A stretch of DNA of 64,000 bases, from positions 434,001 to 498,000 of the forward strand of contig NC_089449.1 in NCBI RefSeq assembly GCF_026210795.1. Direction: 5' to 3'. Shown piece after piece: positions 39,831-51,923 of this stretch. The stretch comes from Rhizophagus irregularis (Eukaryota; Glomeromycota; Glomeromycetes; Glomerales; Glomeraceae). Below the pieces are notes generated by a model. The model saw only the letters and a program-made list of their open reading frames with translations, was not told where the DNA came from and searched no databases. Made by a program: the position numbers and the translations under genes. How positions within the stretch are numbered: position 1 is the stretch's first letter; each line of letters begins with the position of its first letter.

Positions 39831-40028
39831 TTAGTAAACCAAAGCGGCTTCTGCGTCCGCGTCACGTTTCAATGTCGGTGCTGCATCTGCGAATTTAAAA
39901 TTATCATTAAAAGAACTCTAAAAGAAAATTTTTTTTTTTTTATTCATTTAAATATTAAAAGTGATGATTTATTTACCCGTTAAAATAATAGTAAAAGCGA
40001 AAATTAGCAATAAGCATTTGAATTTCAT
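39831..40028 (-). CDS. Small secreted peptide precursor with Kex2/Ste13-like processing signal
   Basis: Two exons (40028-39977 and 39886-39831, intron 39887-39976, GTAAAT...GCAG) give a 35-residue protein. Residues 1-17 are a clear signal peptide: basic start MKFK, then a hydrophobic LLLIFAFTIIL core. The remainder ends TLKRDADAEAALVY. The Lys-Arg is a Kex2 site and the following Asp/Glu-Ala pairs are what dipeptidyl aminopeptidase Ste13 trims in yeast alpha-factor type pheromones, which would leave a very short ALVY-like end. A further convincing intron (39748-39820) follows the stop, so either the 3' untranslated region is spliced or other isoforms exist. A TATA-like word lies 90 bases upstream. 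The gene call rests on the splice sites, signal peptide and processing motif agreeing. Confidence 0.6.
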
Positions 40029-40116
40029 TATTGATTTTGTGATTGTGTTATGTATAATTTTTAATTCGTTGTTTATTAATTTATTTAAAGAAATTTCTCA
40101 CCTCTTTCTCAAATTG

Positions 40117-40126
40117 TTTATATAAG
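40117..40126 (-). promoter_or_regulatory. TATA-like box of the secreted-peptide gene
   Basis: CTTATATAAA on the minus strand lies about 90 bases before the ATG at 40028, a suitable place for a TATA element. It supports transcription of the peptide gene but is not proof in such AT-rich DNA. Confidence 0.35.
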
Positions 40127-40194
40127 ACAATTTTTTATAATAACACTATTTCAAATTATTCATGAATCAATGAAGGTGAATTAAAGGTGGTGTA

Positions 40195-40550
40195 CTAGAG
40201 TATTCTTTCCACGTTTTTCAATATTGCGCCATAGCTATGTTAAAATTTACAATCGAAGAGCAGAGCAACATGAGGAAATGTGAAATTTAGCCGCGATCAT
40301 TGGGCGAAGTAAAGACGTACAAGAGTATTTTTTGACACGTTTTCTGCATTGTGCCATGTTAAAATTTACAATTGGAGAGCAGCCACTTTAAGTTAATAAT
40401 GAAAAAATTCGAGACTTTGATGTTAATAATTATTTTCAGCCGCAATTATCTGTAAAATTATTTTTTTTTTGTTGATTGTGTGAAGCAAAAGAGAGTATTT
40501 TGACACGTTTTTTTACATTGAGCCACAATTGGAACGAACAGTGCAAAAGA
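40195..40550 (+). repeat. Three diverged tandem repeats
   Basis: Three units start near 40197, 40323 and 40492. Each begins AGAGTATT and continues with a CACGTTTT word and an ATTG[CA]GCCA word. The first two share TTAAAATTTACAAT and GAGCAG. Each of the first two also ends in a GCCGC..AT word followed by GAAGTAAAG or GAAGCAAAAG. The unit length is about 125-165 bases. They sit upstream of the secreted-peptide gene. No coding potential was seen. Confidence 0.6.
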
Positions 40551-40969
40551 TAAGACTATCTTTTTTTTTTAAAAAAAAAAAAAGAATAAATAAATAAATA
40601 AAAATATATAATATATATTGTTCAAAATGGTCACTAATATCAGGAAAGTATAACTCATTTCTTTTATCTGATTATTCACTTCACAGCCTCATCAACAGAA
40701 AATGGCTCTATAATTACTAAAAAATGGGACCCGGTCACATTACCGACAGTCAAATGACCGACAGCTGACAATCAAATGACCGACACATGATTGACGCAGC
40801 AAAATTAAATTAAACACACTTCATACCTTTACACATTTATTAATTTATTCTGTTTAATAATTATAAATTAACTATTAATGCTTTATAATTATATAGATCA
40901 AAGTTTATTCTTTTATTCAATATAAATTTGTAATCATAATACAAGTATAGTTTGTGTTAAAACTACATA

Positions 40970-41222
40970 AGGACTGACCCTTTGAATTCAAGATACACAC
41001 GCTCACGATCTTTTTTTTTTAGGTAAATTTCGTGGAAAATTGATTCCATTTCTAATTGAACCCCATTTTGCTCTTTCTTATTATTTTAAATATGTCTACA
41101 TGTGCATGACCTACTAATGTTTCCCATCTTCTATGCCAGGCCTCAACATTATTTTGAGTTCGATGAAAAGCAAGTCCAATATTATCAACAATAGACCACA
41201 GTGAAATGACATTTCCACTAAT
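40970..41222 (-). mobile_element. MULE transposase C-terminal fragment
   Basis: The minus-strand translation includes RTQNNVEAWHRRW, then LVGHAHVDIFKIIRK, the C-terminal signature of Mutator-like (MULE) transposases (N-N-x-x-E-x-W-H, then H-x-x-[IV]-[WF]). The frame then shifts into a plausible continuation (EQNGVQLEMESIFHEIYLKK). Upstream, catalytic parts of the transposase are absent, so it is a dead fragment of a DNA transposon. Nearby, 40730-40790, three copies of an ACCGACA word in a GTCAAATGACCGACAG context may belong to its terminus. Confidence 0.7.
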
Positions 41223-41720
41223 TAAGATACTAAAAAATTTGCATAATTAACTCAATTATGGTTAAAAAATATTTATTATAAATTCGAATGTCATGTTTTA
41301 TTAGAAATGAACAAGTTCAAAATAAATCACTTTTCATATATTTTACATTTTATAATCCTAACTCCCTTTAAACATGAACTCTTGTTATATATGTAATTTG
41401 AACGATTTGCTTCACGTGATTTATGTTCACATGATTTATATCGCATGAATTTTAACCCATTTACCCATTTTTGAAAAAATTATGTTCTTTCTTATTATGG
41501 TGGAAGTACTACGGTTCTATCACAAGAAACTTCTTAAGAAATGCACTCGTGAAATCTAACTTGTGTATAAAACTATATCACCCTTCCACGACTTCACCAC
41601 ATACCACTGCCACAGCACTCATGCGGAAAAGAAAGGAGTTTAGAGCAATGGTAATGGAAGGAATGGAGTTGAATGAGAGATAGTAGGGGTTATGTAACTG
41701 TTATTTATCACCTGGCTACT

Positions 41721-41872
41721 AATTGGTATTTAGGATTTTTTCCGCCAGTTATAAACTGGCGGACCAATTAGTATATCTAGGATGATAAAAAAGTTATTTA
41801 CTGATCTAGTTTAGTATATAAATCATCCTTCGGATGATAACCCATTTATATACTACTAGATTAGTAAATAAC
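41721..41872. repeat. Fold-back element of two nested hairpins
   Basis: The first hairpin has arms CCGCCAGTT (41742-41750) and AACTGGCGG (41754-41762) inside AATTGGT/ACCAATT. The second runs 41793-41872: its arms GTTATTTACTGATCTAGTTTA and the matching right arm ending TAGTAAATAAC pair over about 35 bases, with a CATCC/GGATG tip. This is well beyond chance even in AT-rich DNA and looks like a small fold-back transposon or MITE remnant. Confidence 0.6.
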
Positions 41873-42465
41873 TAATACATATAAGACAAAGGATTAGGTG
41901 AATAGGTAAATAAAAAAAAATGAAACAATAAAAATAATTCGCAAATGTTTTTTTTTGTCGTACAAATTTTCATAATATAAAGTATAAATCATAGTAATCA
42001 TAGTTGCATATCTGCTGAACAATATCAGTCAATAGATATTTGGAATCACTTGTAAAGCAACACAAATTTTTTCTATGCATTTATCACTTTGATATATAGA
42101 AAATGACACTATGAACTACAGTAAAAATAAGTTGAAGAACTAGCTAAATCTGATTTATTTGTTATTTTTCGGACGGGACCGGGTTGTTTATTTTCATGAA
42201 AGATGAATAATCATATTTATTTTTCTTAATAAACAATAAGTGAGCTATTATTAAAATCAAATAAAGGAGAATAGTTATCTTTGTGTAACCTTAGAATCGA
42301 GCATCGTGACATTGTGTAAATATTTACAAAATAATTTCATTCTTATTTCCAGAACAAGAATATCATTTGAAATCCATCAAATTTGTTAATTTGAATAATT
42401 ATAAATAATTTAAGGAACACTTTTATCAATATAAAAATTATTATCGACTTCACATTTTCTTAAAT

Positions 42466-42954
42466 ATGAATATTACAAGATATTATGCGACCGTTCATCC
42501 TGAAGAATGGGTAAACCAAGTTCAGACAATATGTTTATTTAATAATATCAAACAACAAGAAAAAGATATTTTGAAAATATGTAAATTAAATATTGATCTT
42601 CAGATATCTATCCCCAATGAAATAAATACACTTAAAGAACTTGTAAAGGCTCTTAAAACTCATTCAACTTTTGAAATATACAAAAGTGGTTGCAAGTATA
42701 TATTAGACCAAATGATATTCCAAGGAGATGATGCTACAAAATTTCTTGCCGACTTCCGTTCGCTTTGTTTTAAAGCGGAAATTACTAATCCACAAGAGAT
42801 TAAAAATCGTCTTTTGGAAATATATTCATCGAATGAATTCTTTAAACGTGAATTTCCAAAGAAAATATCCAGCGTCACACCGATAGATGAAATTTACGTA
42901 TTATGCAGCAAGGTCATTTCAGAAAGTTCAAGAGTAGTCATAGACGACACGTAA
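42466..42954 (+). CDS. NMIR copy K, N-domain only
   Basis: A single open frame of 162 residues covers the family N-domain alone (TRYYATVHPEEWVNQVQTIC, FLADFRSLCFKAEITNPQEI) and stops about where MIR 1 would begin. No MIR segments were found in the following 2.8 kb. The N-domain itself is undamaged and close to copies G and L. It is either a truncated relic that has not yet decayed or a stand-alone N-domain gene. An RNA read would be needed to tell them apart. Confidence 0.55.
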   Translation: MNITRYYATVHPEEWVNQVQTICLFNNIKQQEKDILKICKLNIDLQISIPNEINTLKELVKALKTHSTFEIYKSGCKYILDQMIFQGDDATKFLADFRSLCFKAEITNPQEIKNRLLEIYSSNEFFKREFPKKISSVTPIDEIYVLCSKVISESSRVVIDDT

Positions 42955-45799
42955 AACTTAAACTTATTTGTAGATATAAAGTGAATTTCAATTAACCTTG
43001 TAAACCAAAATTGTTAGTTAACTTTTAATTTAAAGAATTTAAGAGTAGGACATTAATATAATTTATATCTTTTTATCAAATAATTTTATTCATTAATTAA
43101 TTTTATTCATATACATACAAAAATTTTATACATACAAAAAATTTATTATTATTATAAAATAAAATTACTATAAATTGTATTTATTTAATGATAAGTGCAT
43201 TTTAATAACATAGAAATAATTGAGTTAATCTTTAACTACCAAAAAGTATTTCGTATTTACTAAGGTACGTAAATAACGTAATGTAAACATTTGATGTTAA
43301 AATATGAATGATGACTGCGAGCATCTAACTGTCGATCTTGATATAACGAATACCGCAGAAAATATTCAAAAGTATCTGAAATACTTTATTACCTTTGCAT
43401 TACATTTAATTGACCAATATAATAAGTTAAATCATTTATCTCTCCTTTAACCATTTGTTACAAAGAATTAGAAAATTTTACAATTCCAATTACAAGGTAT
43501 ATAAGAATTTCTACAACTTTTTTTATTTACGATGACATTATATATCACGTCAGATAATTTTGAATTATGAATAACCTGGTTACTTCATTCTTCTTTACCT
43601 CACCATGCTCCCAAACCTCTTTATTATTCCGAATGAACAATATTCTATAAATATAATTCCTTATTTACCAGGAATCAGAATTCTGCTTTATACTCTATAC
43701 ATGATACACTTAAATCAAATTAAACGAAATAATGAGACGCGTTGCAATTGTTAATGCAACAAAAGTAAGTTATGTAAGTTATGAAGAAGTTTAATCCTGG
43801 AGATCACGAAATATTATATGGTTATATGGAATCGCAAAAGTAGAAACTGCAATAATGTAACGTGTTGTCGAATTCAGAACCACATGATGAATATATAATT
43901 TTGAATTAAGCTACATAAGCTACACGTTGAAACTTCATTTATTTACCTTTTGATAGCGTAGGTTTTTTTTTTTGAATTGTCTTATTCTAACGCATCCATA
44001 TACTGTATTTCATAAAACCCGAAGATATCATGGTATACCAACTGGCCATTAATTAATAATAAGTCTCAAGATCGATACTAATCAGTATGACGCTCTCACA
44101 AATTCTCTTATTACGTTTGCAAAGATGACATGATAAAACAGGGAGCTGCGAAACTTCTAACAAACAAGGCAAGTATATTGTTATGGGAAGTCGGTGGTCT
44201 TGTTTTGTACTTTTGTGAGAGTTAGTAAAATTATGAACTGTTGTCTATCAACTTTTTGCTGATCCTCTGAATGCCTTCTGGGATGTGTAGCAATAGTTGT
44301 CCATGCTAGAAGGAATCAACTTTTTGCTGATCCCCTATGTCTGTTTGGATGCATGGTTTATCACAATGCTGATATGTGTGCATGGGATTAGAGTTAGGAA
44401 GGATTAGAATTAATCATTAATTTGTACATTATGTACAATATGTACAATATATTACATAGTTTCTCAACTCCATTTTTCCTTATAAAGAGCAAACGCGATT
44501 ATGGAAGTTAACTTGATGATGCATTGTAGACTCCTAAAAAATACAAATTGACGCTTTCAAAAATTGTAAATAGATTAGTTAGTCCATAAATTTTCCATTT
44601 TCAACCGTATCAAGGCGATATTAATGTTTATACTATAGCTCCAGGATTTCAATTTGATCATGAATTTTATGTAAAAATAAATATAATTTGAAATTAAATG
44701 TTTCAGCAGATGAAGTATCAAAATATCATCAAATATACATAGTAATATTGGTAAATTACTCCTTATGGTAGTACACGATTGACAGCAACTTATTTAGAAT
44801 TAATAGACGTCAAAATTAGATGTAAAAAAATACCATTTACAATTTTTTTGGAAATGTAATTAACATTGATACAGTACTCCTCACAGATGGATAGACTAAA
44901 AATCTATATTAATGATAACTATGCCAAACGTGCAGAAATTATTATTAATCAGTCAACATTTGGGGTCAAATGACAAATGACATCAATGACATGATCATCT
45001 GTCTGAACCAATCATTTTTCAAGATCATGTAGCCTGTCAAAGACACTTTGAATTTATGGTCAAATTAATTAATTGATTATATTTTAAAAAAATCAAATTA
45101 AAGCAATTACTATTATAAATTTTTTTTTCTGATATTATAAACATTATGCAAAATAAAAAAAAAAGTAGACATTTGAATCATAATCTTCTTGCTAAATTTA
45201 GTATCTGGTATATAATTATGATTATTAGGTTGCCATTGTAATTATTATTTCATGAAATAACTTTAACGCGATTTGTAATGTAGTTATATACATTTTTATT
45301 ACGCATAAAGTATAAGATCGGCAATAGATAAAGAGAATGTTAACATAAAAGGAAAGACAAATAATGATAAAAAGATAATCACGTGGTACAAATTATGGAA
45401 TGATCCTTAAATAACATCAAATGATATTAAAATGACAAGGTTACATGAGATCATGTGTCATTTGTGAATGAAATTGCTTTGAATGACTCAAGCGATATAG
45501 TTATCATTGTTTGCAAAGAATTTTTTTAGTACAGATTTTCCATTTTTTATTTATAATATTTCTACGCTGTGCAGATTTGCTTCAGAAAAGGTAATGTGTG
45601 CGGATAATTCATCGGACATGTGCATACGCACATGACTGCACCTCGGTAAGATGTTAGTGTCACAATTTACAAAACATTCATTTTTGTTATGATCACGCAA
45701 CTTGTACATTCAAATTACTGGATCGGGAGTATCATTGAATTCAACAATTATATAGATAATGAACGCGTTTTTTTACCAACTTATACTTTTTTTTTAAAC
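42955..45799. other. Intergenic, one short local duplication
   Basis: About 2.8 kb without a supported gene. ATCAACTTTTTGCTGATCC occurs twice, at 44248-44266 and 44308-44326, with related sequence after each (TTCTGGGATG and GTTTGGATGC), indicating a local duplication of about 60 bases. The rest is AT-rich spacer. Confidence 0.45.
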
Positions 45800-47080
45800 A
45801 TGAATATACCAATATTTGATGGAACCATTCATCCTGATGAATGGGTGAATCAAGTTCAAACAATATGTATGTATAATTAATAATATCAGACAAGAAAGAG
45901 ATATTTTGAAATTATGTAAATTAAATATTAATTCATCGATAACTGTTCCCGGTAAATGTAATAATCTTAATGATCTTATAAAAGCTCACCCCATTTTTTC
46001 TATATATAAAGATGGTATCAAACGCAAATTAGATCAAATGAAATTTGAAGGTGGGGAAGGTGGCGATACTACAGCATTTTTAGCCGAATTTCGTTCACAT
46101 TGTGATAAAGCGGAAATTGATAATCCACAAGAAATTAAATATCGTCTCTTGAGAACATATTCATCGAATGAATTTTTTAAAACCGAATTCTCAAAACGTG
46201 TAACTGGCGTCACATCGATAGATGAAATTTATAAATTATACAGCGAAGTTATTTCAGATAGTTCAAAAGCAATTAAATATGGTCCTGAATTTTTGATAGC
46301 CATAAAACATCTTGCAACTGGTAAATATTTATCAAGTAGTGAGATAAATTATAAAACAGGATCTAAAAGACAAGTGGTGAGTTAAGCGTGTTTCTTTTAT
46401 TTAAAGTATTTCACGTTAATAATTTAATATTTATTATTTTATATTAGGTATTTTGTGGTGAAAAAATGCTCAATGAAAATTGTTGGTGGTATCTAAACTG
46501 TGAAAATCAAAGCCATAAAGATGAATTTCAAAAAAATAAAGTTTTGTATGATGATGATGTTTATTTGACTCATAAAAAAACCGGAACGACTTTATCAATG
46601 AGCGACTTTTATAGGTCTCCTAGAACGTCTTATGCAGAAGGTATATATAAACACATATATATTTATTTTATTTTATATTCAAAAAAAGATATAATTTTAT
46701 TAATAGATATCAATTTTTTTTTTTACAGTACATTGTTTTCAATTTGCATTGACTAATTTGAAATTCATTAAAAATGATCAAACTAATCAAGAAAATAAGA
46801 CACCTTACTTAAAAGCACGAGATAGAGTTTACTTAAGGACTGAAACTGATTATATGTTACGTAGTCAAGATGTCACTTTCGAGATTGAAAGATGATAACG
46901 AAAACAAGAACGACAAGAACGATACCAAACCATTAATATTTCAAGAAGTCGTCGGACATAAAGAAAAAATTGGTAGAGATGATGAGGTAATTCATTATTT
47001 ATTTAATAATTATTTAATGTAAATTTTTTTTAAACAAGTTTTTTTTTATCCCCCTTTAGTGGCTTATCGAAAAGAGATGA
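45800..47080 (+). pseudogene. NMIR family copy L, lightly broken
   Basis: This copy is nearly identical to copy G, on the opposite strand, including intron sequences. It keeps the family start (MNIPIFDGTIHPDEWVNQVQ), all three MIR segments, all three intron sites (donors near 46377, 46641 and 46987) and a last exon coding WLIEKR. About two interruptions break the frame. The close match to copy G dates the duplication as recent and the decay as more recent still. Confidence 0.8.
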
Positions 47081-47339
47081 AAGGAATTTGCGTCACCGCA
47101 TGCGTTTTTACATAACGACAAATATAATTTTTTATATATAATTAAATATGTTTATATTTTATAATTTATTAAATAAAATCATATTCAGTTTACAAATAAA
47201 TAAAGTTGTAGTACACAAATAAGTTACGTGTAAAATCTTTGCCGCAGTAAAATTAATTTTTCAAGAATTTAATCTCACAAAATAAAATAGTAATAAATCG
47301 TTGGTACCATAATTATATTATCATTAAAAATTAAAAAAT

Positions 47340-50300
47340 TTAATCATTTCTTTGTTTTTTCCCATCACCACTAATTTTCCATTTAATAATGCCAATATTC
47401 TCTCTCTTTCTTTTCCTTCCGCTATTATTATCATTATTTTGTACCCAGTTTTCAATCATATTAAGAAATGCCCATCCTTCTCTCATTTTCTTATTGGCGA
47501 ATATTTTTATATCTTTAGGGTAAAGCATTTTATCAGTTGTAATAATAATTAATTTAGATCTTGCTCTACTTGTTGCTACATTCAATCTATTTATATCAAA
47601 CACAAATTCTTTTGTGAATGTTTCATCTAAATTATAAAATCCAAAACATGCTATAACAATATCTGCTTCTTTTCCTTGCATTTTTTCTGTTGTATCAATT
47701 ATTTGTAATTCATTTGTATATCTTTTAAGTTGTGATTGAATTGCATTTCGTTGTCGATGATATGGTGTTACTATAAGTAATGATGGCTTCTTGGTTTCTT
47801 CCATTTTATTTATAGAAAGATAAATTTGTTCTACAACTTCGACTTCAGTTTGTAGAAATTTATCTTCTAATGTTCTTGGATCATTTCTTAATCTTTTGTT
47901 TTTAATCATTGGAAGTTTTACTAGTACAATTGCTGAGCCTGGTGATAAAATTCTTTGAATTGGTGTATCCTCAAATTGTGAATCTTCAAATAATAATGAT
48001 GATTTTTTTAGTGGTGAAATATTATAATCATCACCGTACATCTTTTGAAAAAACCCATTCAATTCTTGATTCTAAAATAGGAATGAAAATTGAGAATGTT
48101 ATTAATTCGAATAAAATTACAATAAAAAAAAATGTTATTATGACGAAACAGACCATTCTCCAATTTTCTTTAAGTTGTGCCGTAAGAGGTCCAAAATTAT
48201 GTTTTTGCCCTTTTTTTAAGATAAAATCTTTCTCATGAATAACATTACCATTCTCTTTACGCATTAAACATTGCAAGATTGACCCAAATATGAGAGGATG
48301 ATCGAGTGGAAATGTAGGATAAGTGGCTCGAAGAATTGGTCCCATTTGCTATTTAAATAAAAAAAAAAACAGGTAAATACTAAATTAGATTTGATATGTT
48401 TAAAATTTTATATAATTACCATATGATCTCCAGCAACAATTAACTTTCCTGATTTTGGATTCAAACATTCAATTGCAATGCTAGCATCTGATACCAATAA
48501 CTTTTTAAAAAAAACGTAGAAATTTAAATTATGAATATAATATTTTTAAATTTTAAATATCTAAATGTACCTGAGAACCTTCGTCAATTATCATTATATC
48601 ACATCCGACCCAATCAAAATTCCATGTTTCTCTTACTTTAAACCAATCCCAAACTGTACCCCCAATCACAATTGGTTTACCGTTCACGATCGGTTTACCA
48701 TTAATTTCGATTTTACTCTTTAAGTCCCGTGCTTTACACTTTTCTATTCCATTAAGGTGATTCTTTTTTAAATTGTCGGTTAAATAAATGATATCAAAAT
48801 TACTCGTCTTATGGTGTTGTTTTTGTACAGTTGAAATTCTATCCAATAAATTTTCAATAGCAGCCCTAGTAAAAGCTGTTAGACCGACTATATAATTCTT
48901 TGTCAACTTACACTTATATTCACTTAAATACCATGTGGTAAATAGCGAAAGGAAATGTGTTTTACCAGAACCCTATTAAATGGAAAGTGATGTTAATAAA
49001 ATAATAAAATAATGTAAAACATAATGAATGTATGAATATAATTACAGGTGGTCCCCAAACAATTTGAAGTCTTCTTTTCAATATTTTTTTTGAAATTTCT
49101 TCTTGTGACGGAGACATTTGTAATTTGATCTTTTTAAATTGTTCTACTTCCCCAGTTAATTTCTGTGCCCATTCATTTGGATTTTTTAAAAGATTCTAAA
49201 TTAATGAATGTAATTTAATTAGATTGAATTTTTTATTTTCTGAAAAAATATTTAGAGCAGGAAAGAAAAAAGAAATTAACCATAAATACTGATTCATGAT
49301 CGTCCCTTTTGTCCATTTTAGTAAGCGTTTTTAAAACTCTATCTAGATTATGATCATAATATCGTTTGTAAAGACGATATTTTATCTCTTTACTAAAATT
49401 TGTTGAGGAGAATCCTTTGGTTCTTTTCAAATAGAATAATGGCGCTTTTTTTTCCGGATCACTATAATCAACTTTATAAATATCCACAAGCAATAAGGAG
49501 GATTTACTATGATTTGTTCGATACTCCATATCCGAAAATCGAATTGCTTTTAAGACACCCTATTTTTTTAGATAAAAGATAAAAAAATTTAATTATAAAA
49601 TGTTCCCTATTTTATAAAGTCAAATTTTTAAAGAATTATTTATTACTTCAGGATTATCTTCAACGAGAATAAAACTATGGTAAAAGCTGCATTCCAACTC
49701 TTTTTTATTAGTACTTAAAAGAGTGAATCGTGCAATTTTTGAATCACTATTAAGTTCTTCAAATTGAAGTTCGCTTCCGTATACAGCTTCGCCATACATA
49801 AAATCTTTTATCCTATCAGATCTATGTCGGTTACATTTTTTTATAGCTTCATATTGTTTAAAAAAATATAATTTACCCAAATAATTATTTTTAAAATTTT
49901 CAACTTCAGTTAAAGTAAATTTTGGTGGAATAAATATTAATATAGAAGAAATATCATTTGTTGATTTTTTAAGAAGTTCATAGTAAGCTCTTATTATAGC
50001 ATTGGCAAAATCGTTTCTTAATAAATGAAGGTCATTAATAATTTTTAATGAATTTAAATATCCGGGAGCCCATAACTTAAAAATATTTTCTAACTCAGCA
50101 TACTCAATATCTTTAAAATCATCATTTTTCTTAATAATTATAAAGTTATATTTACTATCTTTTAATGTTGGCTTCACTAGTTGGTCCCGTATATCAATAA
50201 ATCGATAAAATCCAGGTACATGGAACGCAATATTTTCGCTTATTGCACGTTCTAAAACAATCAATCTTGGAAAATCTCTCCATTCTTTTGATATATTTGG

Positions 50301-51923
50301 AAACTTAAAAGACTCTGTGGTGTTATTTTGGGATGCTAATAACAATGAATCTTCAAATAAATTAAATAAACACTTTGTAGCACTTTGTTGAATATTTCTT
50401 GAGACATTACTCTCATCCATAGAAATGATTTCCAACAAAACATTTTGAATAACTTTTTTTTCTTGATCAGAATAGACAAAGGCACAAGCTTTTGATTCAT
50501 ATTTTTGTAGATATTTAAAAATGTCTTCCAATACAATCACAAAGCAACTTATCAGATGGATAAATGATTTTAATGAAACATCATTCTTTGAAATTGATTC
50601 AGAGTATTTATGATTCTCTATTTCATGCCCACTATTATGATAGAGGCATATTCCCCATGCAAAAGGACGTGATAAATAATGATCCAAAGACATTGAAATT
50701 ATCAAATTATGAACTGTCTTCTGGGGAAAATTTGCTGTTGGAGTTTCAATAAACTTTATTATATTTAATAAAGAAAGAAAAATTGTTTTTATGTTATTAA
50801 TAAAAAAATCTATTTTGAAAAGTGAATTAAAAGTAGAGAAATCTATTATACCTGTGCTTGGTTAGTTTCTTTAGCCTTAAGATATGGTGACCTTTTTTCT
50901 AATCTTTTATCATATTTCACAATATGTTTAATTCTTCTATTTATATCTTTTTCACTGGAACTGAAATTCTCACTTCCAATTTCCAATTTCTTTATCACTT
51001 TAGCTATATCTTCAATATCATCATCTGATTTTCCATCACTTATGAAAGTTTTCAAATTCTCAGCTTCCGCAAGTGATAAATAAGGAATCATTGAGATAGT
51101 ACCTTTAGCATCTTTTCTACAAACATTTACAAAATCACAAGTTCTACACCTTGAATTATAATGCCAAGGTGGTGATTCAGCGTTTATAATTTTTGGTAAT
51201 TTTTTTCTAAAAAATTCATTTACTTCTGGAAGAAAAAAATCCAAACGAAAATTTTCTAATTGAAAAGTAGTTTTCGATTTCGATGATGGTAGATAAATTC
51301 CTCCCGTATTTGAAATGAAAAGTCCATTAATTTTTTTAACAATAAATTCGAGAAGAAACGCATACGAAGCTACTTGAAACTAATAATAATAAAAAGAAAA
51401 AGATATATAATTTATTTTATTTATTCTGCATTTAATAAGTTATTTGCATATTTTATCTTACCTGATGAGAAATATGTGTACTTTTTGAAGCCTTAGCATC
51501 ATAAATCATTATTTCCTTTTTACTATTTCTCTCTTTAACTTCAATAAAATCTGGTACAAAAGCTCCTAATTTAATATTATCTATTTGCATTTCATCATAA
51601 AATTTATCTGGTACGTTAAACTTCATTTGATAGAATATTTGACCATTCTTAGCATTTTTTAAACAATTCATTGTATAATCAACATTTTTCTCACAATCAA
51701 TCACGTTCTTTAATTTATTTTTAACTTTTAATTCAAAATCGATTCCACGATTTTTCATTGCTTCATTTATAGTTTTGTGATTTTTTTTTGTTCCTCCGTT
51801 ATTATTATTCTGTATTTCATTACCGTTATCTTTGTCTGATATAAGTCGTACAAATTTATCACAATTATAAAAATAATATTGTGATAATTCAGATATAACC
51901 AGCGGTTTCTTTTTCTGCATCAT
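47340..51923 (-). CDS. RecB-like nuclease fused to SF1 helicase (TM0106/Dna2-like architecture)
   Basis: Nine exons (51923-51462, 51379-50852, 50753-49647, 49559-49281, 49195-49046, 48973-48571, 48500-48420, 48348-48154, 48071-47340) cover about 1310 residues. The N-terminal part is a PD-(D/E)xK nuclease: VPDFIEV...IMIYDAKAS holds the catalytic Asp and Asp-x-Lys. A Cys near residue 19 (YNCDKF) and a later CRTCDFVNVC cluster match the iron-sulfur cysteines of Cas4, AddB and Dna2. The C-terminal part is a superfamily 1 helicase: Walker A GPPGSGK, Walker B IIDEGSQ, GDHMQ (motif III), and EKMQGKEADIVI with NVATSRAR (motifs V-VI). An intron splits Walker A. Just after it, a run of five A gives one base too many for the frame, so this copy may be broken or the run misread. 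The 50753 acceptor is poor. It acts on DNA; the pathway is unknown. Confidence 0.7.

Noticed and set aside
41471-41683. 70-codon frame as a small secreted protein
   Set aside because: No ATG at the start, no clear signal peptide and no splice support.
50336-50536. 66-codon frame as a gene
   Set aside because: It is another frame of exon 3 of the nuclease-helicase gene.
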